From positions 1 through 64,000 of the forward strand of contig NZ_LWBL02000026.1 of the NCBI RefSeq assembly GCF_001644195.2: a DNA stretch of 64,000 nucleotides. Direction: 5' to 3'. This stretch comes from Bacillus marinisedimentorum. Its GTDB lineage: Bacteria > Bacillota > Bacilli > Bacillales > Bacillaceae_O. The notes beneath the pieces are model-generated. The model made no database searches, was not told where the DNA came from, and saw only the letters and a list, made by a program, of their open reading frames with translations. Every line of letters starts with the position of its first letter. Positions within the stretch are counted from its first letter, which is position 1. Shown here in pieces: positions 33,786 through 42,437 of the stretch. Both the position numbers and the translations under genes were made by a program.

Positions 33786-33956
33786 TTACAGGATGCTTGC
33801 ATATTTCTGGTAATGAACTGCTTTGGTATGGTGATAATGCATTTTTTCTTTAAGTGTTTTTTTTGTTTCGGAGTCAAGGCATCCCTCATAAAGTAGTCGA
33901 TGATAGTTCATCCTAATCATGTGCCAGTGGAAAGCTGTTTTTGTGAAAATGTTCAA
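33786..33956 (-). CDS. Small conserved-looking protein (56 residues)
   Basis: A minus-strand frame starts at TTG 33956, behind AAAAGGAGAGG, an excellent ribosome binding site. It reads MNIFTKTAFHWHMIRMNYHR, then a Glu/Lys-rich helical part (CLDSETKKTLKEKMHYHHTK) and ends KYASIL. The composition (six histidines, amphipathic helix) and the site suggest a real gene. It resembles the many short Bacillus proteins of unknown role. It is convergent with the LCP gene and shares its hairpin. Confidence 0.6.
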   Translation of the reverse strand: MNIFTKTAFHWHMIRMNYHRLLYEGCLDSETKKTLKEKMHYHHTKAVHYQKYASIL

Positions 33957-34417
33957 AGGAATCCTCTCCTTTTCCCGGTTTAAAAAGGCATTGTTTTTTG
34001 TTTATATACCTTTACTTTATGCATATGAAACATAAGTTAGTTTGTATGTTAGTGACTGACAAGAGTGATTCATTTTTATACCGCTTAAAAAGAAGGAGCT
34101 GTTTGATTAATAGCACGAGAATTTTATTCCCCCATCTTCATATTCAGACCTGCATCATCTTAGTGTTAACTGATGGAATTATTTTTCTGTTTCTTTTACC
34201 CCCTAAAAAAATCAACCGCTTCTTAATACTGTTGTGTAAGACTGTTTGTGAAAAAAGACGGAGAAATTGTTTATGCCATTCAACTTGCAACTATAGAAGC
34301 AAATTCCTCTTGTTTATGGTGAGATGATGATAAAATATGATGTTGAATAAATTCGTGTATTGTAAGAGTGACAGTAGATAGTACATACTTTTATATTTAA
34401 GGTAAGGAGTAGGACAA
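33957..34417. other. Intergenic region, no gene seen
   Basis: T-rich sequence between divergent genes. The 109-codon frame at 33998-34327 has no ribosome binding site and an unlikely composition, so I take this stretch as non-coding. The promoter of the propeller gene should lie at its right end. Confidence 0.5.
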
Positions 34418-35890
34418 ATGATGAGGTGTTTTTATTCTATAATGATTGCAGGCACGCTTTTTTTAACTGGATCACTGGAAGCAAAAGCGGCTTTCGGTCC
34501 GGATGAATGGCTGGAATATCGATTAAAAGATGACAATAATGCTGTCTACCAAAATGAGGGGACCAAGCCCCTCGAACCGAGAATTTTTGAAACAGAGGAT
34601 GAAGTCCGCTCGACGCCTGTTGTGGCAGACAATAAAATATTTATTGGGAACCATAACACGGGCGGGTTATTTGCTTATGATGTTTTGTCTGGGGACTTGT
34701 TATGGGAAACTAAATTGCCGAACTGGATTCATTCTGAGGCAATTTACCATGACAACACAGTGTATGTCGGTTTTGGGAACCGTTTTTACCAGAAGAACAA
34801 CGGTATACGCGGGACGGGAGAAAGCGGTGTTATGGCTTTAGATGCAGAGACCGGTGAAATAAAATGGAAGGCCAACACTAAAGGTGAGGTAATGCCTACC
34901 CCGGTGTATCATGATGGATTTGTTTATGCCGCAAGCGGCGACCGCAATCTGCATAAAATTGATGCGGAATCGGGAAAGACAGTAAAGGAAATTGAGTTGG
35001 AATCTGTTGTCAGTATGTCCTCTCCTAACTTGTATGAAGGAAATATTTTTTTAGGAGGAAGCGTCCCGTACAGCTTTTATTCAGTGGATTTATCCAAAGA
35101 GCAAAGAGCCTGGGAAAGAGGAATACCTGAAGCTGTAGCTGGTCTTGACGATGTACCGCCAGCCATTCATAATGATATCGCTGTGACTACAGCACTGGAT
35201 CAAAAGGAACCTGTTCCGCTAAGAGAGGTTTATGAAAACTTTGGAGCAATCCAGGTATATGAGGAAATCGTAAAGTCTGCGGTTGGACAGCTGCTGGATA
35301 AAGAACGAATGAGTTATTATGAGCATATGATTTATGCACTGGACACTGAATCAGGTGAGATAGTATGGAAAGACAGCCTGGGGACCGGAACAATTGTAAA
35401 AAACAACAAATCTGGCGCGCCGATGATTTATGATGGCAAAGTGTTTCTCGGAAGCCCGATTACAAAACAGTTTTATGCCTATGATTTGGAGAATGGCGAT
35501 GAACTCTGGAAGTTTGAAAATGAAGTCATAAAAGCGCCGCCTGTTGCAGCAGATGGAATAGTCTACTTCTCAAATGCCAAGGGCTATGTACATGCAATGG
35601 ATGCCGGGACCGGGGAAGAGATCGGGCGTAAAAAACTTGGAGGGACGTTAGCACCATCTGGTCCTATCATTATAAATGACACTTTATTTATAGGGAGCCA
35701 GGACAGCAATGTATACGCACTTCCGACAGAAAATATCCGTTCTGCAGCGGACGAATATCATAAGGAGCCGCCTGTTGAAAGAAGTGCTGCAGGTTACATT
35801 TTTACTGTTTATGTTCTGCCCATAGTGATTGTTCTGTCGGCCCTCGGCGTTTTAGCCTTTTACTTTATGCGGAGAAAACGGTCTATATAA
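34418..35890 (+). CDS. Membrane-anchored PQQ-type beta-propeller protein
   Basis: The 490-residue protein has a signal peptide (cut near residue 25 after EAKA), six or seven PQQ-like propeller blades, and a C-terminal membrane helix (about 456-482) followed by RRKRSI. Each blade carries a motif like LFAYDVLSGDLLWE, VMALDAETGEIKWK, IYALDTESGEIVWK, FYAYDLENGDELWK or VHAMDAGTGEEIG. The helix and basic tail anchor the propeller on the outer face of the membrane. Propellers of this type bind proteins (as BamB does) or cofactors; the conserved residues of quinoprotein dehydrogenases are not evident. It appears monocistronic; its partner is unknown. Confidence 0.82.
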   Translation: MMRCFYSIMIAGTLFLTGSLEAKAAFGPDEWLEYRLKDDNNAVYQNEGTKPLEPRIFETEDEVRSTPVVADNKIFIGNHNTGGLFAYDVLSGDLLWETKLPNWIHSEAIYHDNTVYVGFGNRFYQKNNGIRGTGESGVMALDAETGEIKWKANTKGEVMPTPVYHDGFVYAASGDRNLHKIDAESGKTVKEIELESVVSMSSPNLYEGNIFLGGSVPYSFYSVDLSKEQRAWERGIPEAVAGLDDVPPAIHNDIAVTTALDQKEPVPLREVYENFGAIQVYEEIVKSAVGQLLDKERMSYYEHMIYALDTESGEIVWKDSLGTGTIVKNNKSGAPMIYDGKVFLGSPITKQFYAYDLENGDELWKFENEVIKAPPVAADGIVYFSNAKGYVHAMDAGTGEEIGRKKLGGTLAPSGPIIINDTLFIGSQDSNVYALPTENIRSAADEYHKEPPVERSAAGYIFTVYVLPIVIVLSALGVLAFYFMRRKRSI

Positions 35891-35901
35891 CGGCGTTGTG
35901 A

Positions 35902-36333
35902 TCAAGATGTCCGCTTTGTTCCTGTCCTGCTAATTATTTTTACTGCCAAATAGGTATGGTAATAAATTAGTGAAGCGGGAATGCTTACAAGGATAGCAAG
36001 AAAAGTTGAATCCATTGCAGAATTGGGAAGTGTAAGCAAAACTCCAGACAGCAAGCCGGCTAAAGAATACAACAATAACTGAAATAAGTACAAAAATCTT
36101 GTTCTATTTAATACGGCTGTCATTTTATCTATAATCACAGCACTAATGAAACCGAATAAGAGATAAATGGAAAATACAGGAAGTAAAGTTAAAATCACTC
36201 CTTCTGCAAAACTCATGTAACAGCATTCATATAATCGTTCCTCTTCGGGTGTGTGCAAAAGCCATCCAATGAATATACTTAGAAGGGCTGTGGAAATCAG
36301 TACTGCATAAAACTTGTTAGCTAAGTCTTTCAT
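35902..36333 (-). CDS. Small integral membrane protein
   Basis: I prefer the ATG at 36333 over one seven codons upstream, because GGCGGTG lies at the right distance from it. The 143-residue protein has four predicted membrane helices (LISTALLSIFIGWLL, AEGVILTLLPVFSIYLLFGF, YLFQLLLYSLAGLLSGVLL, AILVSIPASLIYYHTYLA). No family is recognised. It is convergent with the propeller gene, 11 bp away. Confidence 0.65.
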   Translation of the reverse strand: MKDLANKFYAVLISTALLSIFIGWLLHTPEEERLYECCYMSFAEGVILTLLPVFSIYLLFGFISAVIIDKMTAVLNRTRFLYLFQLLLYSLAGLLSGVLLTLPNSAMDSTFLAILVSIPASLIYYHTYLAVKIISRTGTKRTS

Positions 36334-36540
36334 CGGTTTCACCGCCGGGATCATAGTTTACTAAGTCGGTTCTAGAGATAACCATATTATAAACTGCACA
36401 GTTTTTGTTGGAAATAGAATAGTTGATCTTTACGTATTGTTAACTCGAAATATTCGGTCTTGCTCTTTATAGTTTTATGGTAATATAAGATTGTTATAAT
36501 TAGTTAAAGTTGTATACAAGCCATTATAAGTTCTTTTTCA

Positions 36541-36805
36541 TAGGCTGTGTTAAAGCTCAATGGTGATTTTTACACTAGTTGATTGGAGTGGAAGGTGCGA
36601 GACTCCTCGAAAATATAAACCAATTTTTTTCGTGGGGTGTCTATTCGAAGAAGCTTATTCAATGTCCTGCGGGACTAGCGGACAGGTGAGACCCCACAGA
36701 AGCGGAGCGACGAGGAGGCCCACCGCCCGCCCCGTGTGCCTTTAGTGAAAGCGAGTACCTGCAACGGAAATCAACACTAATGTTTAACAGAGCCTTTTCA
36801 TAAAA
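36541..36805. repeat. Dispersed Bacillus-type repeat, interrupted copy
   Basis: The stretch has the landmarks of a well-known Bacillaceae intergenic repeat: GATTGGAGTGGAAGGTGCGA, GACTCCT, TCCTGCGGGACTAGCGGACA, GGTGAGACCCC, CGACGAGGAGGC, CACCGCCCGCCCCGTG and GGAAATCAAC. Its outer ends are inverted (GGCTGTGTTAAA and GTTTAACAGAGCC). In this copy about 60 bp of AT-rich sequence (about 36605-36662) splits GACTCCT from TCCTGCGGGA. The element lies in the 560-bp gap before the UDP-glucose dehydrogenase gene. The remaining bases of that gap (36355-36540 and 36806-36912) show no gene. Confidence 0.82.
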
Positions 36806-36912
36806 GGCGGCTTGTAATTCGTCTATGGAAATGGGTTTTGGAATAATATCGGATTGGGAAAATGAACTAGGGTCTCATTAACATATGGAATACAAAAGGT
36901 GGAGAGTAGGAT

Positions 36913-38079
36913 ATGAAAATCTCAATAGCTGGAACAGGTTACGTAGGTTTATCTAATGCAGTCCTTTTGGCACAGCATAATGAAGTGATCGCAATGGATA
37001 TCGTCCAGGAGAAGGTGGATTTGATAAATAACAAAAAGTCCCCAATTATGGATACGGAGATTGAAGAGTTTTTAAGTACCAAAAAACTGGATTTGACAGC
37101 AACAACAGACCAGGAAAAGGCATATAAGGATGCAGATTATGTCATTATTGCTACTCCAACAAATTATGATCCGGAGAAAAACTATTTCGATACAAGTTCA
37201 GTTGAGTCTGTTATAGATAATGTACTATCCATTAACCCTGATGCTGTTATGGTAATCAAGTCAACGGTTCCGGTAGGTTTTACGGAAGATTCCAGAAAAA
37301 AATACAAAACTGAAAATGTTATTTTTTCACCAGAGTTCTTACGAGAAGGGAAAGCCCTGTATGATAACCTGTATCCTTCAAGAATCATTGTAGGCGAGCA
37401 ATCAGATCGGGCTAAAAAGTTTGCAGACTTACTCGTTGAAGGAGCAATCAAGGAAGATATTCCTGTATTGTTTACCAATTCAACTGAAGCTGAAGCAATT
37501 AAGCTGTTTGCCAATACTTACCTTGCGATGAGGGTGGCGTTCTTTAATGAACTTGATACTTATGCTGAAATCAGAGGACTTGATACACAGCAAATAATCG
37601 AAGGAGTAGGATTGGACCCTCGTATTGGCAGCCATTACAATAATCCTTCTTTTGGTTATGGCGGATATTGCCTGCCAAAAGACACAAAACAGTTATTGGC
37701 GAATTATGAAGATGTGCCAAATAATATTATGGCAGCTATCGTAGATGCAAACAGAACGAGAAAAGATCATATTGCTGATATGATTTTAGCAAGAGAACCT
37801 AAGATAGTAGGCATCTACCGGCTGACAATGAAAACGGACTCCGATAATTTCCGCCAATCGTCTATCCAGGGTGTAATGAAACGAATGAAAGCAAAAGGGG
37901 TGGAAGTTGTCGTATATGAACCTGCCCTTACTGATGATGAATTCTTTAACTCACGAGTCATTGAAGACTTTGATGAGTTTAAGAAGATTTCAGATGTCAT
38001 TGTTGCAAACAGGCTGTCTGACGAGATAAAAGATGTAGCTGATAAAGTTTATACAAGAGATTTGTTTAGCAGGGATTAA
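36913..38079 (+). CDS. ugd: UDP-glucose 6-dehydrogenase
   Basis: The 388-residue enzyme oxidises UDP-glucose to UDP-glucuronate with two NAD. The N-terminal Rossmann motif is [15 protein letters not shown] (residues 7-21). STVPVGFT and [20 protein letters not shown] are family landmarks. The catalytic cysteine lies in [15 protein letters not shown] at about residue 258. This short form, with an EFLREG segment, resembles the enzymes of streptococcal capsule and enteric Ugd. UDP-glucuronate would feed teichuronic acid or another wall or capsule polymer. The gene stands alone between a repeat and a strong terminator, with AAAGGTGGAGAG before the ATG. Confidence 0.94.
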   Translation: MKISIAGTGYVGLSNAVLLAQHNEVIAMDIVQEKVDLINNKKSPIMDTEIEEFLSTKKLDLTATTDQEKAYKDADYVIIATPTNYDPEKNYFDTSSVESVIDNVLSINPDAVMVIKSTVPVGFTEDSRKKYKTENVIFSPEFLREGKALYDNLYPSRIIVGEQSDRAKKFADLLVEGAIKEDIPVLFTNSTEAEAIKLFANTYLAMRVAFFNELDTYAEIRGLDTQQIIEGVGLDPRIGSHYNNPSFGYGGYCLPKDTKQLLANYEDVPNNIMAAIVDANRTRKDHIADMILAREPKIVGIYRLTMKTDSDNFRQSSIQGVMKRMKAKGVEVVVYEPALTDDEFFNSRVIEDFDEFKKISDVIVANRLSDEIKDVADKVYTRDLFSRD

Positions 38080-38089
38080 CGTAATTGGT

Positions 38090-38122
38090 CACCTGCCTCT
38101 TATATAGAGGCAGGTGTTTTTA
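38090..38122 (+). terminator. Terminator of the UDP-glucose dehydrogenase gene
   Basis: CACCTGCCTCT and AGAGGCAGGTG form an 11-bp stem with a 4-base loop, then TTTTTA. Confidence 0.92.
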
Positions 38123-38189
38123 CGTTGCGCTGCTATGCTTGTTTTCATTCCGTCTCCCAATGTCCGCTGATTTTGTTAATGTAAATCAA

Positions 38190-38455
38190 TCTTACTCAGG
38201 AAGATCATCGTCGTTTTTGTAAGCATGGCGCGCACCATTTATTTTCTTAGCAATAAATAAAGCTATTATGCAATACACCTGATCACCAATCAAATATTGG
38301 TGAGAATATTCTACGGAAAACACGCCATAGAGGGAAAGGTCTATAGCTGAAATGCTTATTTAATCTTTCGGCTCTCGGGTTGCCGTTTCTTCCAGTGTTT
38401 CGTTGGGCTCCATGTAAACGCCGAGGGACTGATCTATTCCCTTGTCCTCTTGAAT
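38190..38455 (-). pseudogene. Decayed NUDIX hydrolase gene
   Basis: On the minus strand this stretch aligns base by base with the NUDIX gene at 40377-40821. Shared pieces include ATACACCTGATC, CGGAAAACAC, CATAGAGGGA, GGTTGCCGTTTC, TCCAGTGTTTC and GGCTCCATGTA. Stops and small indels break every frame, so no protein can be made. The two NUDIX copies flank the large gene at 38523-40313 and point the same way, which suggests an old duplication or an insertion between duplicated ends. The rest of 38123-38522 shows no gene. Confidence 0.8.
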
Positions 38456-38522
38456 ACTCAATTATACATATTAAGCCCTTTTCCAATGTGATAAACTGGA
38501 AATTGAAAGCAGGTGACCAAAC

Positions 38523-40313
38523 ATGAAGCAAAACTGGACCATTGAAGAACTGAAGGATTACTTACATACGATGGAAGAGCGTGCAATCCGTTACTATGAG
38601 GTCAAAAAAGGCATACGGGAACGGCCGATGCCAAAACGGTGGCTCGATTGGGATAGAGTAAAAGAAAATAAGGAACAGGCAAAAGAAGAGGAAAGAAGGA
38701 AAAGGGATGAGATGAAGCCGGATTTGATCCGGCAAAATGAGCTGTATCACTTCGGACCGGCCCAAGTTGCCGTCGAATTGGCCAGGGAGGCCCTGAACGC
38801 ATACAAGGATGGCCGTGTTGATGAAGCGGTTATCAAGCTGGAACAGGCCGTTGAAAACTTCCCGGACAATCTGGATTTATCTTTCAATCTGGGAAAGATG
38901 TATTTGGAAACCGGGGTGGATGTTGCCGGCGGAATTGTCCATTTGCTCGATTATTATCTGGCGGATGGAGATGATTATTACAATAAAGAAATTTCAAAGG
39001 TTCTCCATTTAGCACTCAATAAAAATCAGTTTACAGGTTACATAGATAACGGAGCCCATCAAATCCACTTTGAAATAGACGGTGAATATGTTCAATTTGA
39101 TGAGATACCGGAAGATTATACCTTTATGTTTCATCTTCCGTACAAAATTCCTGTTTCTCTTGGATTGGAACGTCATGATAAAGAACAAATCGAGATGAAA
39201 GATTATCAGTTTTTAAAGGAAGTTTTCACAACGGAAGCAGGGCTGACTGCTGCTGTTTATGAGATTGCGATAAATAAAGGAAGCTTTAGGCCGTTTGTGA
39301 AAGAGTTTTATGGCACAGCCCTTGAACTATCTGTGAATGACGGCGTGCAGGATTTGACCTCCTTTAAAGACCTTCACATCGAACAGCTGGAACAGGAGCA
39401 TTACCATGAAGGGCCTTTCAATGAACCGAAGGAAATTGCATTCGGCGGCCAAAACAGTCAGCTTGTATCGATTGTCCGGGTTGAAATTCCTGACGAAAAC
39501 AGAGACGAGTTTCTGGAGTTGTTCACGGGGTTTGCGAAGAAGCACCTGATCAATGAGAAATCGGATGAGGAACTCGATCAGGAAGAAGATGAGTGGCAAC
39601 TCATGGAACAGGCACAATATGAGAACGACGGCCGTTATGAAATGGAGGTCATGCTGCACGAGGACTACCAATCGTTTGCAGGCAATGCCAAATTATACGG
39701 TGATGTTTCCGTGATTCTGTACAATCTCGAACATAACATTCCGGACCCATATGAAACGAAAAACGAACAGGTGTTTAAGGAACAGCAAGAGAAGTATATG
39801 GCACTTCTGGGAGATGTGTTCGATGAAATAAAAGCGCCCCGGACAGCGAAAGCGCACTTTGACTCTGGCGGTGAACAGAAAAAAGAGGACCCTGTCCAAT
39901 CAAAATTAAACGATATTTTGGCCCAAATAAAGTCCGACAAAGTGAAAAAGATACTCTCCGCCCATTTTCAGGATATCCTAGATTTGTTGGCAGATAAGAC
40001 TCACCTGGCGATGGGGCCTATCCGGTTGACGCTTGAGGTCTTATTGAAGGAAAGCAGTTTGAAGATTGGCATCAGTCTTGTGGATGAAAACGGAAAAAAG
40101 ACCTTATACAAACTGATTAACGAGACAAGGAGAAAAAAGCGGTATCCAAAAACAATCGATGATCAAATGCACAACATTAGAACGATGTCGAACAGTTCCC
40201 TTCATTATAATGCGCTGGAAGAATATATAACGATTGATGAGGCGGAAGTGAAAGAACTGTTTGCTCAGCTATTGAACATTATTGAGTATTTCGTGAAGCG
40301 GTTCGGGTTATAG
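38523..40313 (+). CDS. Large cytoplasmic protein with TPR-like and HEPN/DUF4145-like regions
   Basis: I do not recognise this 596-residue protein as a whole. Residues 1-75 are strongly charged and helical. Residues 80-140 read like a pair of TPR helices (LAREALNAYKDGRVDEAVIK, LDLSFNLGKMYLETG). The middle (about 175-450) alternates strands and acidic helices. Residues 455-596 form an all-helical end with IRTMSNSSLHYN and FAQLLNIIEYFVKRF, resembling the end of DUF4145/HEPN-type proteins, but the RNase motif R-x(4-6)-H of active HEPN domains is not evident. AGGTGACC precedes ATG 38523. A strong terminator separates it from the kinase-NYN operon 680 bp downstream, so any link with that operon is by position only. 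Confidence 0.65.
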   Translation: MKQNWTIEELKDYLHTMEERAIRYYEVKKGIRERPMPKRWLDWDRVKENKEQAKEEERRKRDEMKPDLIRQNELYHFGPAQVAVELAREALNAYKDGRVDEAVIKLEQAVENFPDNLDLSFNLGKMYLETGVDVAGGIVHLLDYYLADGDDYYNKEISKVLHLALNKNQFTGYIDNGAHQIHFEIDGEYVQFDEIPEDYTFMFHLPYKIPVSLGLERHDKEQIEMKDYQFLKEVFTTEAGLTAAVYEIAINKGSFRPFVKEFYGTALELSVNDGVQDLTSFKDLHIEQLEQEHYHEGPFNEPKEIAFGGQNSQLVSIVRVEIPDENRDEFLELFTGFAKKHLINEKSDEELDQEEDEWQLMEQAQYENDGRYEMEVMLHEDYQSFAGNAKLYGDVSVILYNLEHNIPDPYETKNEQVFKEQQEKYMALLGDVFDEIKAPRTAKAHFDSGGEQKKEDPVQSKLNDILAQIKSDKVKKILSAHFQDILDLLADKTHLAMGPIRLTLEVLLKESSLKIGISLVDENGKKTLYKLINETRRKKRYPKTIDDQMHNIRTMSNSSLHYNALEEYITIDEAEVKELFAQLLNIIEYFVKRFGL

Positions 40314-40324
40314 CGGGATATGGA

Positions 40325-40355
40325 AATAAGCAAAGTGGACGGAAATCCGCTTTGC
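40325..40355 (+). terminator. Terminator of the 38523 gene
   Basis: AAATAAGCAAAG and CTTTGCTTATTT form a 12-bp stem around TGGACGGAAATCCG, followed by TTTT. Its near symmetry may also serve the convergent NUDIX gene. Confidence 0.9.
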
Positions 40356-40376
40356 TTATTTTTTCGATATCTACTG

Positions 40377-40821
40377 CTAATCGAGGACAACCTTTTTCAG
40401 GATGACTTGTGTCGTTTTCGTAAGTTTTTCAGGTATGGCTTCTTTCTCAAAAAATGTAACCTTCCCAATCTCCTTCTGATCTGGATTTATATCTCCATTA
40501 ATGCTCTCAGCAAAATATAAAGCCATCACACTATACACCTGATCGCCATTTGGATACACATGGTAAAAATCTTCCTCGGAAAACACATCATAGAGGGATA
40601 GGTCGTCAGCTGAAGTGCTCAATTCCTCTTTCAGCTCCCGGATTGCCGTTTCCTTCAATGTTTCACCGGGTTCCATGTAGCCGCCCGGGATTCCCCAATC
40701 GCCGGTATCTTTCCGGTATTCCAGCAGGATTTTTTCCATTCATTCTTACCAATACACCGGCACTGGCAAGGATAAGCGGACGGTTTCCTGCGAGCTGGCG
40801 AATGTCTTCGATATAACCCAT
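40377..40821 (-). pseudogene. NUDIX hydrolase gene with a frameshift in a poly-A run
   Basis: The gene should start at ATG 40821, behind AAGGGTGATCAGGA, and reads MGYIEDIRQLAGNRPLILAS then AGVLVRMNGK, the usual beginning of these NUDIX proteins. At a run of six A (about 40732-40737) the frame changes and continues as ILLEYRKDTGDWGIPGGYME to the stop at 40377. Removing one A restores an intact protein of about 147 residues with the NUDIX box (GGYMEPGETLKETAIRELKEEL). NUDIX enzymes hydrolyse nucleoside diphosphates linked to other groups. It may be a recent mutation, a phase-variable run or a sequencing error. Confidence 0.8.
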
Positions 40822-40989
40822 TCCTGATCACCCTTAAATTGTGAAATTCACCGTTAAGACGATCCTTTACCTCTTTTTCCAATTCTCAACATTTTTACAC
40901 ACAGTCTATTTACTTTTTCACAAAACTACCGATATATGTAATATCCATCTTTTTTTTGAATTTGAAGTAGGTCTTTAGGAGTGGGATCA

Positions 40990-41784
40990 ATGTCTGGAAA
41001 ATCCGTGAAAGATAGAATTCTCGTTCTGCCCGATTTTCAGGACGAGAACCATAACAGTGCTGATTTATACCGCTTTATCAGCACGCACATGAAGGTTTAC
41101 AAAAGCGGCTGCGGCAAGGACAGTCCATTGATTGTTCCCCCTGACTATGTGGATATGACGCCTCCGGATATCATCCAGTCGTTTGAGGCGAACGGCAATG
41201 TCATACCTGAAAGTTCGTTATATCATTTGCTTGGCGGGGAGAAGGCTGACCTTCAGGCGGGGGATCTATCTGAGCGGATTCAGGAGATGCTTGAGCAAGT
41301 GAAACAGGTGAAAAGGCTTGAGCAGTCGGCCGGCATGCACTCCCCTTATCACGCGGACTACATACCGGATCATTTCCGGCTTTTACAGGATAGGCTGCCG
41401 GCTTTTTCGGAAAACGGAGGCAAACTCCCGGTTCTTTCGATTCATAAGGAGGCGGGGCTTTCGCTGGATGGTTCGCATATTGCCGAAATGGGCCGGCAGG
41501 ATGACTGGATTCTCCAGCTGATAAGGTTTTTCTGGGCGATTTCAGCAGAGCATTTTGTCATTGATGCGGAGCGGCTCAGCTATGATGCATTCCTTTTTAC
41601 AAAGAAAGGGAAGCTCGCTGCGTTTACTGATTATGGGCTGCTGTCACATTATCCTGCCGGCGGGAACAGGGCGGATGCCGTCAATGAACATAACCTGCGG
41701 GCGTTTGCGGGGCTGCTTTCGCTGTTCTGGGACTACTATTCAAGGGTCCCCTCAGATGGAATGGTTGACCATTTCGCAGTATGA
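40990..41784 (+). CDS. Kinase-like (pseudokinase) protein, first gene of the motor-NYN operon
   Basis: ATG 40990 follows AGGAGTGGG; a GTG three codons earlier lies inside the binding site. The 264-residue product is not clearly in a named family. Residues 185-240 look like the catalytic loop and DFG region of a protein kinase in degenerate form: FVIDAERLSYDAFLFTKKGK followed by FTDYG, where DYG stands where DFG is expected. The last helices (LRAFAGLLSLFWDYYSR) fit a kinase C-lobe. The frame ends at 41784, but the downstream gene begins inside it in the next frame, and its first residues (EWLTISQYDSRFQKLQDRLK) continue the same C-lobe naturally. It may therefore be one protein split by a 1- or 4-base insertion near 41755-41763. 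Confidence 0.6.
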   Translation: MSGKSVKDRILVLPDFQDENHNSADLYRFISTHMKVYKSGCGKDSPLIVPPDYVDMTPPDIIQSFEANGNVIPESSLYHLLGGEKADLQAGDLSERIQEMLEQVKQVKRLEQSAGMHSPYHADYIPDHFRLLQDRLPAFSENGGKLPVLSIHKEAGLSLDGSHIAEMGRQDDWILQLIRFFWAISAEHFVIDAERLSYDAFLFTKKGKLAAFTDYGLLSHYPAGGNRADAVNEHNLRAFAGLLSLFWDYYSRVPSDGMVDHFAV

Positions 41785-42424
41785 TTCCCGTTTTCAAAAG
41801 CTGCAGGATCGTCTGAAGGACCCGAACGAAATCAGATTCAGCAATTTTAAAGAGGTATTTTCATACTTTGTGAACCAGGAGGCCCCTGCTGACCCGGGAG
41901 AAAAACGGATTGGCATTTTTCTCGATGTCGCCAATTTGTATACCGATCTCCATGATCTTGAGGTCGATTACCGCCGCTTATTTACGGTCCTGTACGGGAT
42001 GGAAGGGAAAAAGCAAATCAAAGACCGGTTCGCTGTCTTTTTCCAGCCGGTTTATGAAAGTGCAATGAAGACGGAGGCGTTTAAAAAGAGGCAAAATGTC
42101 CTCGCCGCAAAGCTGGAGGAACAGGGGTTTGAGATCATCCTGGCCGGCAATGAGAAGGCGAAAGCGAAGCAAATGGTTGGAGGGGAAGCCCATGATGCCG
42201 ATGACAACAAGCTGATTCAGCGGATGGAAGAGCGGCTGGGGCGTTTGACTGAAATATTGCTGTTTACCGGGGACAAAGATTTTTATGAGATCTTGCAAAC
42301 GTACAAGACTGCCGGCCGGCGGGTGAAGGTGATTTCGACCCACCCGGATTCTACGTCGAACAGGATCAGAGAAGGTTTCGATCATTCATACATAACCGAT
42401 TACTGGGATTGCATCCATTTCTAA
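41756..42424 (+). CDS. NYN-domain (PIN-like) nuclease
   Basis: The NYN domain of this 222-residue frame runs from about residue 50 to 215. It has GIFLDVANLYTDL (first catalytic Asp and Asn), a central DADDNKLIQRM and ILLFTGDKDFYEIL (the GD-x-DF acidic site) followed by GRRVKVIS. NYN domains are metal-dependent RNases of the PIN-like fold (LabA/DUF88). The ATG at 41756 lies 29 bases inside the preceding gene; there is no good ribosome binding site. Residues 1-45 look like the end of the kinase-like domain, so the two frames may be one interrupted gene, or may be translated by coupling or frameshifting. The MotA-like gene follows after 13 bp. Confidence 0.78.
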   Translation: MEWLTISQYDSRFQKLQDRLKDPNEIRFSNFKEVFSYFVNQEAPADPGEKRIGIFLDVANLYTDLHDLEVDYRRLFTVLYGMEGKKQIKDRFAVFFQPVYESAMKTEAFKKRQNVLAAKLEEQGFEIILAGNEKAKAKQMVGGEAHDADDNKLIQRMEERLGRLTEILLFTGDKDFYEILQTYKTAGRRVKVISTHPDSTSNRIREGFDHSYITDYWDCIHF

Positions 42425-42437
42425 GGAGGTTTCATCT

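Noticed and set aside
33998-34327. 109-codon open frame on the + strand
   Set aside because: No ribosome binding site, very high Cys/Phe/Leu/Ile content in T-rich DNA and no family resemblance.
36541-36805. Insertion sequence or transposon
   Set aside because: There are inverted ends but no transposase frame; the blocks match a non-coding Bacillus repeat.
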